Origin: Nageia nagi
Taxonomy: Eukaryota > Pinophyta
Direction of reading: 5' to 3'
Assembly (NCBI GenBank): GCA_050084985.1
Contig: JBITNC010000001.1
Coordinates: 5,208,001 to 5,272,000 of the forward strand
Length of the DNA stretch: 64,000 nt
The notes below the pieces were generated by a model. That model was not told the DNA's origin and did not search any database. It worked only from the letters and a program-made list of their open reading frames with translations. The position numbers and the translations under genes are program-made. How positions within the stretch are numbered: the first letter of the stretch is position 1; the number at the start of each line of letters is the position of its first letter. Positions 45,913 through 56,738 of the stretch are shown piece by piece.

Positions 45913-47379
45913 CTTTCTTGAACCATCTTGATCAATTTGTTCATTTCATATAACATTGGTATCATTCCACATAATATTAGCAATGTTTCCAATTATGTCA
46001 TGTGATGCAATAAATCCTTAGCTCTATCAACAACTCTCCTATTTTGATACAAAAAATATGTCAAAAATTTATATTGCTCATATAATCTTTCTATAGGTTT
46101 AAACATTGAAATCCATTTGGTGTCCACATATTTTAACATTCTTTTTCCATTAGATTTTCCAAGAGCAAATTGTTGGAATTCAACATTCTTTTGTATCTTT
46201 TTGAAAAGTATGCATACACTTCATCTATTAGTTCCTCCACTTTGGCCACACAAGTATGTGTGGTTACTATTTTGTATGCAAGGTTCAATATATGAGCCAT
46301 ACAATGAATAGAAATCATATACGAAGCCACCAATGTTTGAAGACAAATACAAAGTCCATTTATATTCCCTTGCATTATTGAGGCACCATCTACACCTACA
46401 CATATTAGCTTTCTCACAATTTCCACATCATACAAATTATCAATCTCTTTCAAACTATTTACAACAAGATTGAAAAGGTTTTCTAAGTTACAAGATTCTT
46501 TCATTTTGTGTATTGTTAGCAAATGGGGTTGTCTAACATGTTCAATGAATGTGTGAACATGTATACATACCCAAGATGTGTTATCTACCGTAGTTACCTC
46601 ATTAATTGATAAAGAAATGAATCTTGATTTTTTTACACTTTCAACTAAATCTTCCTTTTTGATTAATGCAAGACATTTTTTCATTTCCCAACCACTTCGA
46701 TCAAACCAATGAGAACATGGGAGGTGCTACACACCTGCTAAATCAAAAAGTATTTTATATCATAAAAAATAGTTATTGTCCTACCTTATTTTAGAAGATA
46801 AAAAATAACTACAAATTGTAAGCTTCTTGAAAATAATATTTTTTCTTTTGCTTTTCTGTATTGCACTATAATTGTTGCACTAGTTTGATTATGAATTTGA
46901 TTTTGTTCTAACATCTTGTTGTATTCTATTTCATATTTCTTATGGAAATATTTAGTCTCATCCTTTATGATTTATTTTTTTCTAGCTGTTACATCTTGAT
47001 CTATTATTTTCACATATGCCTTTCCAAAATGTTTTTTGATTATGTCATATTTAAGTTCCATCTTCTAATCCCTTCCTAATTTAAATGAACAAATCTCACA
47101 TTTACATTCTATTGGTGGATCACAATTCTCAAGAATCATGGGGATAATGAACAAAAATCATGATGACCATTCTTCATTAAATGATCTACAATAGACCAAC
47201 GACTTTTTTTTCCTAGTTTTTATGAAGCACTACCTATAGATTTAGGTTTTTGTTGATTTTCTATATCTTTGTTAGATTCGATATTGTAAATTTCAATAGG
47301 AGTTTTAGGAGCTATAATAGCCAGAGCAGTGTAAAATCCATACTTTTGTGATTCAAAATATTATCATTATCATGCATAT

Positions 47380-47580
47380 CATCATCAAATATTTCTTCAA
47401 ATGGTGGCATATCAGGATTGACAGTGTTTTCAACAATATCTTCAAGTGGTGGCATATCAGAATCAACTATATTTTCAAAAATATCTTCAAGTGTTGGCAT
47501 ATCAAGATTGATAGCATTTTCAAAAATATCTTCAATTGGTTGCTTATCAAGATCAATAGTGTGTTCTGGAATATACTCAT
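47380..47580 (-). repeat. 60-bp repeat encoding 20-residue acidic units
   Basis: Four in-frame units of the type LDMPTLEDIFENIVDSD on the minus strand, at the N-terminus of the hAT-like protein. Each unit keeps DMPPLEDI or close variants and an EN pair. Substitutions between units are mostly conservative, and no stop interrupts them. Confidence 0.85.
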
Positions 47581-47834
47581 GTAGTGGCAAATTGGGATCA
47601 ATTATATTTTTTGCATACAAGTATATTCCTAAGCATATGATGACTAGACCAAAATTAAACTATTGATGTGTAAAAGTAAAATAATAAGTGATTATACAAA
47701 GTAACATGTAACAATCATGTTGTCAGATGTCAATGACTACTCGCATGTAAGATACTTTCCAAAAAAAAATTTGTAGGCAAATTGCCCCACTTTTTTCCTT
47801 TCAATTTTCCAATGAGTGCCATTCCTCAATGATT

Positions 47835-48365
47835 AGCATCTATAATCGATCATAAATGAGTGTTTGTAATATCTCAAAAATGGGCATCTGTAATTAAAAA
47901 AATTAACTTCTAAAGGTCATCTTATAGTTGAAATAATCTACCTGATGGGTGTCAAGAATTCCCCATGGAAAATCATCTGCAATGTTGCATAGATGAACAT
48001 CTGCAATATTGAATAGACAAGCATCTACTATGTTGCATAGATGAGCATCTCCAATGTTGCACAGATGAGCATCTCCAATGTTGCACATATGAGCATCTCT
48101 AATGTCTTGTAAATGAGCATCTTTAATGCCACACAAATGAGCATCTTTAATTCTACACCGATGAGCATCTTCAATCCCACATTAACAAGCATCTGCAATA
48201 CCACACTAACAAGCATCTATAATACAACATTAACAAGTGTTTGCAATACCATACTAATGAGCATCTTGAATATCATACTGTTGAGTGTTTGCAATATTGC
48301 ACATGCAAGCATCTTCAATATCATACTACCAAGCATATGCAATCCCTCATAAATGAGCATCTTAG
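47835..48365. repeat. Minisatellite D: about 20 units of 24 bp with GATGAGCATC core
   Basis: Consensus GATGAGCATCTCCAATGTTG plus CACA. The core differs from the GATGATCATC of arrays A-C by one base. The right half drifts to ACAAGCATCT and ATGAGCATCT with CAATACCACACTA spacers. It lies just upstream of the minus-strand gene start, as array A lies upstream of the plus-strand gene. Confidence 0.9.
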
Positions 48366-48430
48366 AGAATTTGAAATGTTGGTATATTTGATCAATCTCA
48401 TAAACTTTATATATAGGGTATAATTAGTGA

Positions 48431-48545
48431 TTTTGTTGGGAATTTTTTTTTATTTTATTTTCAAGGCAATTGCTTGCAAAAGTATAGGAGGTATAAGTGG
48501 CTATTTGCACTTATCTTTATAAAAATAAAATAAAATATTGGCCAG
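48431..48545 (-). repeat. Candidate right terminal inverted repeat
   Basis: Plus strand contains GGCAATTGCTTGCAAAAGTA, TAGGAGGTATAAGTGGC and ATATTGGCC. On the minus strand the phrase CACTTATACCTCC resembles the terminal sequences of many plant Mutator-like elements, though the transposase inside is hAT-like. Paired weakly with 39958-40065; see that entry. Confidence 0.25.
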
Positions 48546-48823
48546 CTGACCCATAATTTTTTTTATCTTGAAAAATTTAGGCTAAATGGTGCAATATCTA
48601 AGGTTCAAATTTTTGAAATATTTTAACATTAAAAAACCTAATATTAGTCTATTGGTGAATATTTGCCACTATGCATAACATTGAAAGTAGTGAGTGTCAA
48701 TCTAAGATCTTGCTTTTTTTTCAAATATGTAAATGTTCTCATCTCCAATTGTATCTCTATTAAGGAGAACTCTCTCTTTCTTCTCTCCTTCTTTGCTCTA
48801 CCCCAATATTGCATTAAGGTAAG
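48546..48823. other. AT-rich flank, no gene seen
   Basis: No recognised protein block or repeat; ends at the start of LTR-like copy B. Confidence 0.35.
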
Positions 48824-49352
48824 TGTTGGAATGTATAATGCATTTCTAAGGTTTCTTAATGTAATTCACTTAACAATGAATATGATAAATGTAAATTCAA
48901 TAATACTTAAAAGTATCCCTAAATACATTTGAAGTAGTTATGATTATGATAATGTAATTTGTCCTACACTCCATATCCTAAGCATGCCCCTTAAGTAGAA
49001 GGGTGATGCATTTCATGATATTGTACAATAGTTAATAAGATGATGTAAGGGAGGATTTTAACCTATAAATAGAAGGCTATTTCCTTGAGATTACTTACTC
49101 AAGTTTGTAGCAAAGTTATCCTCTTATTTAGGTTGTAGGAGAAGTGTGGAAAAGAGTTGTAAGAGAGTTCTATTTGAGGAATGAGATCTTAGATTAGTGG
49201 ATATACTCCCATGGTTGGAGAAACCACTTTATATTGGTGTCATCTTGTGTGAATGCTACTTTAAGTGTGTGTTATTTATGATTAGGGATTTGAGAGAGTC
49301 TTCATGTGATCTTGAGTATAGGAGTTTAGTTTTATAAGCTTGATTCCTTCAA
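48824..49352 (+). repeat. LTR-like copy B, same family as 20212
   Basis: Begins TGTTGGAATGTA and shares TTGTCCTACACTCCAT, CCTATAAATAGAAGGCT, TGTAAGAG and the AGAAACCACTT block with copy A. TATA box at 49064-49071. Homology fades around 49320, and the telomere-type array starts at about 49354. Confidence 0.65.
49064..49071 (+). promoter_or_regulatory. TATA box in LTR-like copy B
   Basis: TATAAATA in the context AACCTATAAATAGAAGGCT, conserved with copy A. Confidence 0.55.
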
Positions 49353-49353
49353 T

Positions 49354-51408
49354 TGGTTAAGGGTTAGGGTTAATGGTTAGGTTTTATGGTTTAGGGATAT
49401 GGTTAGGGGTTAATGATTGGGGTTTATGAGTTAGGGTTAAGGCCTCAATTTTATGGTTTAACGATATGGTTAGGAGTTAAGGATTGGGGTTTACAAGTTA
49501 GGGTTAAGGGTTAAGGTTTAAGGGTCAATTAGGAATTGAGATTTATGAGTGAGTGTTAATGATTTAGGGTTTGGGGTTAGGTTAGGGTTTAAGCTTGGGG
49601 TTAGGATTTAGGGTTTAGGGTTTAGAATTAAAGTTTAGGGGTTAGGGTTAACGTTTAGGGGTTGGGATTTATGAGTTAGGGTTAGGGGTTTAGGTTTAGG
49701 GGTTAATTAGAGATTAAGGTTTACAAGTTAAGGTTAGGGATTCATGGTTAGAGGTTAGGGTTTGGGCTTAGGGTTAGGATTAGGGGTTAGGGTTTGGGGG
49801 TTAATGTTTAGGGGTTGGGGTTTAAGAGTTAGGGTTAGGGATTAAGGGTTAAGGGCTAATTAGGGGTTAGTGTTTATGAATTAGGCTTAGGGGTTAGGGT
49901 TAAGGTTTAGACTTAGGGTTAGGGGTTAGAGTTTAGGAGTTAAGATTTAAGGATTAAGGTTAGGGTTTAGGCTTAGGTTTAAGGGTTAAGGTTTAAGGTT
50001 AGGGATTAAAGGTTAAGGTTTAGGCTTTGAGTTAGTGTTTAAGAGTTAGGGTTAAGGATCGATTAGGGGTTAGGGTTTACAAGTTAAGGTTAGGGTTTAA
50101 ACTTGGGTTTAGGGTTAGAGTTTGGGCTTAAGGTTAAGGGTTAGGGTTCAAGATTAAGGGTTGGGGGTTAGGGTTTAGGCTTGGGCTTAAGGGTTAGGTT
50201 TTAAGAGTTAAGGTTAAGGATAAGGGGTTAAGGGTCGATTAAGAGTTGAGGTTTCTAAATTAGGGTTAGGGATTAGGAGTTAGGGGCCAATTAGGGGTTA
50301 AGGTTTATGAGTTAGGGTTAGGGATTAAGGTTTAGGGTTAAGGTTAAAGTTTGGGCTTAGATTTAGGGTTTAGGGATTAGCATTTGGGGGTTAAGGTTAG
50401 GGGTTAGGTTAAAGTTTAGGGGTTGGGTTTACAAGTTAAGGAAAGGGGTCTAGGTTTAAGGGTCAATTAAGGGTTAGGCTTTATGAGTTAGGGTTGGGGA
50501 TCAAGGGTTTGGGTTTGGGCTTGGGGTTAGGGTTTAAGGGTTAGGTTTTGAAGATTTAGGGATTGGGATTTATGAGTTTAGGCTTGGGATTGGGGTTAGG
50601 ATTTGGGGGTTAAGCTTTAAGGGTTAAGGTTTGGGATTCAAGTTAAAGGTTAGTGTTTAGGATTTACAGTTAAGGGTTAGGATTTAGGCTTGGGGTTAGG
50701 GTTTAGGATTTAGGGGTTAGGGTTTAAGAGTTAGGGTTAGGATTAAGAGTTAAGGGTTGATTAAGGGTTAATATTTGTGATTAGGGTTAGGGATAAAGAT
50801 TTAGGGTTTAGGTTTAGGAGTTAGGATTTAGGGTTTAAGGGTTGGAATTTAAGAGTTAATGTTAAGGATTAAGGGTTGATTAGTAGTTAGGGTTAAGAAT
50901 TAAGGGTTAAGTAGTTAGGATTAAGGGTTGGGGGTTAAAGTTGGGGTTAGGGGTTAAGGTTTAAGGTTAGGGTTAAGATTTAGGGGTTAGGATTAAGGTT
51001 TAACGATTGGTGTTTACGAGTTAGGGTTAAGAGCTTTAATTTAGGGGTCAATTAAAAATTATGATTTATGAATTAGAGTTATGGATTAAGGGTTAGGGTT
51101 TGGGCTTAAGGTTAAGGTTTAAGGGTTGGGGTTTGGGAGTTAAGGTTTAAGGGTTGGGGTTTATACGTTAGGATTTGGGCTTAGGGTTAAGGGTTAGGGT
51201 TTAAGGTTGGGTTGGGTTTAAGAGTTAGGGTCAAGGATTAAGGGTTAGGATTTAGGGGTTGGGTTTGATAGTTAGGATCAAGGATTAGGGGTTAAGGGTT
51301 GATTAGGGGTTAGGGGCTAATTATGGGTTAAGGGTTTTGGGGTCAATTAGGGTTTAGGGTTTACAAGTTAGGCTTAGGAATTAAGGGTTAGGGTTTGGAT
51401 TTGGGTTT
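49354..51408 (+). repeat. Interstitial telomere-type array, about 2.05 kb, degenerate TTTAGGG/TTAGGG
   Basis: Dense, imperfect runs of TTTAGGG, TTAGGG, TTAGGGG and TTAAGGG, all G-rich on the plus strand. A larger unit is visible: a GGTC(A/G)ATTAGGGGTTAGG-type phrase followed by GTTTA(T/C)(G/A)AGTTAGGGTTA. It recurs near 49525, 49703, 49856, 50053, 50232, 50287, 50463, 50757, 50871, 51045, 51298 and 51340. The array therefore grew as a satellite with higher-order units of about 100-300 bp, rather than being an intact telomere tract. Confidence 0.95.
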
Positions 51409-51683
51409 ATACAATTTTTATGATATACTACAAAATCTAAAGATTAAATCTATAATATGGTGCATATTTTCACATGAAATAAATATAAATCATCATTCTT
51501 TTGATAATTAATATTTTCATATATTAAATTATATATTTATTTTGTTAGATATTAAGGATGATAAATTTTTTTATATTTTTTATTTTATGATTTATTTGAA
51601 ATTTTACTAACTAATAATAATGATAAATATTACTAGGTAATGTGAGTACTAATTATTTCTATTTTTTAATTTCTAAAGCATAT
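51409..51683. other. AT-rich segment upstream of the hypothetical gene
   Basis: Very AT-rich, with a poly(T) stretch; could be promoter or intron sequence of the next gene. No discrete motif supported. Confidence 0.35.
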
Positions 51684-52602
51684 CTTGCTATGTCAAGAGA
51701 CTTATCATCTGATGATGATTATGATCAAATGCCTTCTATTCCTCTTAGGATATTATCCTCTTCATCTGATGAGGATGAGGATGAGATCTCTAAATATAGA
51801 GATATCATTTAATGATGATGCAAATCCTAAGATAATTAACATCAAATTTTGATTTAGTTTTTAAAATCTTATTTATTAAATATATATCTTATTTGTATTA
51901 ATATTTTTACTAGGCCCAACAATAATACCTTGGGTAAATAAGGATAACACATGGAAAAGATAAAATAGCCATTGAGTTATTTACAAGAGGATGCATTTTT
52001 CTAGGATTTGGACTAGTTGTTAATCATGAGGTAAAAGGATTTAATGATGCTATCACTCTTTATTATAGGGCATATATTACATGTGGTTGTTCAAGGTGTA
52101 GGGGTTTGCAAAGGTAGCAAAGGGAAGTAGTAGAAGAATATTATTATGATGTTGCTGTCCTTCCAACAGTAGAGGGTGTAATACCTCCTTCAATTCATAA
52201 ACATGCATTGGCTTATGTTAACTGTACTAGATGTTTTAAACATCTAAAAAATAATGTTTCACAAACAGTACATGATGTTGATTCATCAAATGAAGATAAG
52301 GGAACAACATATAGAAGAACAAGACATGGAATATCAATAACATATATTAGTGCAAACAAGGATCCATTTTATCTACCATTAGAGAGTGATGTTTATATGG
52401 ATTTGCTAGATAAGTATAAGTCTTTATATCAGGATACATATGATCATGTGGCATATAGTACATGGCCAATCAGAATATCTTTTCCTCAAGCTTATGAGAG
52501 TTTTCAATTATTATGGTCATTCATATATGATCAAACCTTCAAAGGTTTTAAATGGTGGTGTAGGGATGGGTTTATTTATTTGGTTATTCTTCCATGTACA
52601 TA
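51684..52602 (+). CDS. Hypothetical Cys-rich protein gene, two exons, likely relict
   Basis: Exon 1 starts at ATG 51684: MSRDLSSDDDYDQMPSIPLR, followed by an acidic DEDEDE stretch; the frame stops after about 42 codons. A fitting intron ends at TTTTTACTAG near 51913. The second part, legible to the stop at 52600-52602, has one internal stop near 52111. It shows DKIAIELFTRGC, then CGCSRCRGL and CTRCFKHLK (two Cys clusters that could bind zinc), YYYDVAVLPTVEGVIPPSIH, and the end WPIRISFPQAYESFQLLW with FKWWCRDGF. I do not recognise the family. From its setting it may be a transposon-borne protein. Confidence 0.4.
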
Positions 52603-52743
52603 AGCATCAATATTAATATCATTTCACTAGTACATTTTAGCAAATTTGCATCATACCATGCATTATAAAATTTCATTTTGACATCATGATGCAAGATGCA
52701 CATTATTTGGCTTCTCTACATCAATTTGTATAAAACTAACTTT
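52603..52743. other. Downstream flank, no feature
   Basis: AT-rich; several CATCATGATGCAAGATGCA-type strings foreshadow the GATGCA-rich repeats that follow. Confidence 0.3.
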
Positions 52744-52877
52744 TTGATGCATTAGTTGATACATTGTTGGATGCATGGGTTGACGCATTGGTTGGCACAT
52801 GGGTTGACATATTGGTTGATGCATTGGTTGACACATTGGTTGATGCATGGGTTGATGCATTGGTTGACATATTTTAG
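52744..52877 (+). repeat. Minisatellite of 12 bp, consensus TTGATGCATTGG
   Basis: About eleven units such as TTGACGCATTGG, TTGGCACATGGG and TTGATGCATTGG in direct tandem. The period is a multiple of three, so an open frame with a 4-residue repeat (LMHW, LTHW) passes through; I do not treat this as a gene. Confidence 0.92.
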
Positions 52878-53159
52878 TGCATCAAATAATGCATCAAGTG
52901 ATACATGGAATATAAAAAAAGGCATAGATCATGCATACAGATCATGACATGATTCATTATCAATCATTGATTTATTTACTTGATCGATAATGGATTTTTA
53001 AAGGCAAGTATAATGCCATTGATGAGTAAATAAAGAAGCTTTCTCTTTATAAGGGCATTTCTAGGTCTGCATTTTTCATGATATAGGCTTGCAAGAGTTG
53101 AAGACATGCAAAAGAACATAGCTGGTAGTGGGTATCTATATTTTACAGTAAGCAAAATG
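52878..53159. other. No recognisable gene
   Basis: Short spacer between the 12-bp array and the PPR fragment. TGATTCATTATCAATCATTGA and CTTGATCGATAATGGAT form imperfect inverted repeats around 52950-52995. Confidence 0.3.
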
Positions 53160-53565
53160 TGCATTGCATGCTTTAGCCACCATGAAGTTTGGTAGAGGCC
53201 CTCAAATTTTGGTGTATGCCCATGATGTTTTTAACTGTATGTTCAAAAGATACATCTTCTCAAGGAATATGATAATTTCAACATGCCAAAGATATGGTTT
53301 TCCTCAAAAGGCATTGAAATTATTTCACCAAATACAATAAACACCAACAGTAGTCCAACCAAATGAATTCACCATTCCCAACATCATCAAAGCATGCACC
53401 AAATTGAGAGATTTTCAAATGGGTTTATACATCAAAGACTTTAAAATAAAATTTTATCGAATGTTATAGTTGTGAGAACCCTATTAGATATATATGTAAA
53501 ATATAGAAGAGTAGAGAAGATAAAAGAATTATTTGATAAGATGCATGATTGAAACCCTCATTCCT
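53160..53565 (+). pseudogene. PPR gene fragment, decayed
   Basis: Translates in shifting frames to PPR signatures: a decayed SRNMIISTCQRYGFPQKALK segment near 53265-53320 (equivalent to NVVSWTxMIxGYxxNGxxxEAL), then PTVVQPNEFTIPNIIKACTK and LRDFQMGLYI at about 53347-53430. A degenerate MYxKxRRVEKIKELFDKMHD-type block follows near 53500-53550. This is the usual PPR order (repeat with VxPNEFTxxxxIxAC, then GxxIH). It is a separate relic from 11440-13500. Confidence 0.75.
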
Positions 53566-53798
53566 ATATTTTTGAAGCTATAAATGATGCTTTATACATC
53601 ATGTATAGCATCAATTATTTAATGATTAGAATTTGATATATGACATAAGGAATGATGCTATACTTGATGCTACAAATGATGTTTTATTTGATAGTACCCT
53701 TAGCATCAATTGATGCATCATGATTTTTGTGATTTGTTAAAACATAATAATACTATGGATTGAAGCTTCATGTGACATAAAATAGATTAAATGTAGTA
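53566..53798. repeat. GATGC/TGATGCATCA-rich segment
   Basis: AATGATGCTTTATACATCAT, AATGATGCTATACTTGATGC, AAATGATGTTTTATTTGA and TTGATGCATCATG recur within about 150 bases (53584-53730). They are probably a degenerate array of about 24-30 bp periods with a TGATGCATCA-type palindrome. Confidence 0.4.
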
Positions 53799-54179
53799 GT
53801 GTTTTGTGGGCTAATTTATAATAAAAAAGATTCAAATATTTTAGCTTCATACATATTCAATATGTCCAAATACGAACTTTGTTGCAATATAAGAACAATA
53901 ACTGACATGAGTGAACATTGTTACATTGATGGTCATCTAAAAATTCATGAAAATATTGTAGGTTTCATAAATAATTTGAAAGTAATTGAATGTCCATTGA
54001 ATTATCAATTTATGGAATGTGCAAATGATAAAGAAGAATTCATGGGTATATTACTGAGGAGTTATATTGGTGTAGCTTCTATTAGACCTATTTCCTACGA
54101 AGATGAGCTATTAGTGAACTACAATATCAAAAAATCTACTCCAAATCATTTAAAAGTTTGGAGTTACTTGAGGTTCTAG
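53799..54179 (+). CDS. Hypothetical protein, 126 codons, possibly transposon-derived fragment
   Basis: Open from ATG 53799 to a stop at 54177. Features include SYIFNMSKYELCCNIRTITD, CYIDGHLKIHENIVGFINNL, GILLRSYIGVASIRPISYED and NHLKVWSYLRF. Five cysteines; no signal peptide or membrane segment is obvious. No family recognised. Length alone makes chance unlikely in this AT-rich sequence, but no upstream promoter or second copy supports it. Confidence 0.3.
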   Translation: MFCGLIYNKKDSNILASYIFNMSKYELCCNIRTITDMSEHCYIDGHLKIHENIVGFINNLKVIECPLNYQFMECANDKEEFMGILLRSYIGVASIRPISYEDELLVNYNIKKSTPNHLKVWSYLRF

Positions 54180-55081
54180 TAACAATTGATTAGTGTTGTA
54201 GTAGGCAATTATGACTCTCTATGTTAGTCCATATTTTGTTAAATAACCTAAGGGGATGTTGCTTGTTATGACATATTTTATTTTATATCTATATAAATTT
54301 TGGAATTATTATTGTTAAATTTTTACTTAAACTCATGTGAATTTGTTATTGTTGAAAATTAAATAATTAAATTGTCCACTTTACAAAGACATTAGACAAA
54401 CCTTCAATGGTATTTGCAACTTCAACTCGATACATAAAATTTTAAACCAATTAATAATCAAAATAAACTTAGAGATATTAGTTTACAAATGAATAATGTG
54501 AGAAATAACCATTCAAATATTTTACAATTTAATGATATGTAGTCACTTTTGTACTAATCTAATAAGCCCTACAAACCCATGGGTTTAGATGGACATTAAA
54601 AGATATAGCATATCTTATGTAATTTATTCATAATTTCAATTTCAACCTTAGTGATAGGGAAAGAGACATAAATGAGGTACCAAAGGTATTTTTTGTAACA
54701 ATAGGTGAAGCAAATCTATGTTAAAAAAACCTATTTTTAAACACTCCATTTTGCCGATAGACCAATGAAAAATAAGTAAGAATTATAAAGTTAGTTGTAG
54801 AGACAAAGAAGTGATAGAGAATTTAAAAAATTGGCAAGAAGTTGTCTATGTCACTTTTATGTTTCCTAGTTTTAGCATCAATTTTAGATTCATCATTAGC
54901 AATAGAAACCCTAGATAGAGGGAAAGAAGGAACACCATCACATGCCTCTTGGTATCACTACAAGTGATATAAGATAGATCATACCCACCTTATTGCTCCA
55001 ATGACTTTTGGTAGTAGTATGAGAGTCTAAGGCTAGAAGAAAGGCATTATAAAGGCTAGAAGATGTAAGCCTATTAACTAA
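54180..55081. other. AT-rich sequence, no gene seen
   Basis: No protein block, tandem repeat or promoter supported up to the end of the element 3 LTR. Confidence 0.4.
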
Positions 55082-56738
55082 CTATTGATCAATATAGTGT
55101 AACCTCAAGAGTTTGGTCTAGTTGTGTTCTCCACTTCTCACAATGGTAGGTTCCTTGAAAGAGTAGAAGGTGGTGGGGATGCGCTCGTGTTGGTCTTTTG
55201 CTCAATATCTAGTTTATAGGTCAGTTCCTATTTATATTTAAGGTCAAAAGTAATAGAAAAGAAATAAAAAGATGAAGAGTTATAGGAAAGAGATAAGTAA
55301 ATAAATGACTAAAATAGGAAATTCATAACTTGAGCATTGTAGCATAGGCAGCAATCCATAGCCAAGATTAAGAATAGCAGACTATCTCACACTTGGGGTC
55401 TCGTAATCACAATACACAACCATAATTTGAAGACAACATTCCACATATAACATTCACAAAAGCAATAACAACCACTTTGTTGCAAGAGGGAAAAGCATTA
55501 TCTATTTGTATTATCACATGTGAATTGATTTTATAGATTAGGAAAAATTTGCTAGAATGTTTGACCTTCTTAATTTCTAAAAACTAACTATTTATACAAC
55601 TTCCCCCTCCTTTGGGCATTAATGTACATTACTACTAGTATTGAATGAAATAACTACAACAATACTATTTACATAAATGCTACAACTGTGCTAGATTATA
55701 TAGTGAATAAGTACTAATCAACATAACTATCTAAATCATTTAGGTATTTGCAACTTCTGGTCAGCCATGTCCATAGAGCTGCAATCCATTTGACATATCA
55801 TTGACTGCTCCTTCCTCGGCCCTATAGCTGATTGAATATAACATTGTAGCTAATTGAAGGTAGCACTATAGTTGATTTAGCAATTATTTGATTGCACATT
55901 GATTGGTATGATTTGGTTGTATGCTTTATTAGCCTCCATTTGCTTCTTTGCAATCTTTATGATCTCTACTATGGATGTTAGCAATTAGAGTAATGATGGT
56001 TGGTAGACATTATATTCACTTGGATTGAGAAGAATTACCATTGTTATGTGGAAATGAGTTGGTGTCAACATATTAATAGGGCCTTGAGGGTCAAACACTT
56101 AAGATGAAGTGGACCCAAGTGTTCTTTCTCATGCACTACTCTTTTACTTGCTTAGCAGGCTCTATGTTCCTCTTTTGGGCTCTATTGATGATCTGGTTCT
56201 TTTGATACCCACTAATTTTAGCCAAAATTTGTGACATCATCTCCCAAAATTGGTAGAATCTATTGATATTCTTCAAGAATGGAACTCTAAATATGTACAA
56301 GTTTTGGACATTTGTGCCAATAATTCCTAAAGACTCTAAGGCAATAAATATGACTCTAGGAACTTTTACATACATGACTTCTTGAGTATACTTGGAGAAG
56401 ATGACATGATTTTTGGGGACTTTCAACTCCTGATTACTAAAAAATAAAAAAATATAAAATTGACACAAGTCTCATTGACATAACTCCTGGGTAACCTTAT
56501 TTACATAATTCCTAGGTATGAAAGAATGACAAAACTCCCAAGTGACTTTATTTACTAAAAAAATGACTCCTAACAGCCTAAGGAAAAGTAATGAGAAGAG
56601 GGGAAGGATTTATACCAAAATTTTACAAGTCATGAAAACTCTAAAAGAATAGTGTTTCCCCCTAGGTACTCTTATATACATAGCTCCTGGGTACTAAAGA
56701 ATGAAATAATAAAGAATGAAGAATAGTATAATTACCCA
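55082..56738 (-). repeat. Element 3 3' LTR, about 1.66 kb
   Basis: On the minus strand it starts TGGGTAATTATAC at 56738 and ends near 55082, where the plus strand reads TATTGATCAATATAGTGTAA, matching the ends of elements 1 and 2 with terminal CA decayed to TA. U5 has the AAAAGAAATAAAAAGA-type purine stretch seen in all three. U3 contains repeats of an ACATAACTCCTGGGTA-type phrase at about 56477, 56508, 56539 and 56683. No TGACGTCA-type cores were found here, unlike elements 1 and 2. Confidence 0.75.

Noticed and set aside
49354-51408. True chromosome end
   Set aside because: Repeats are degenerate, have higher-order structure, and are flanked on both sides by many kilobases of ordinary sequence.
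52756-52947. 63-codon open frame with HW/LM repeats
   Set aside because: It is a by-product of the 12-bp minisatellite and has no support beyond it.
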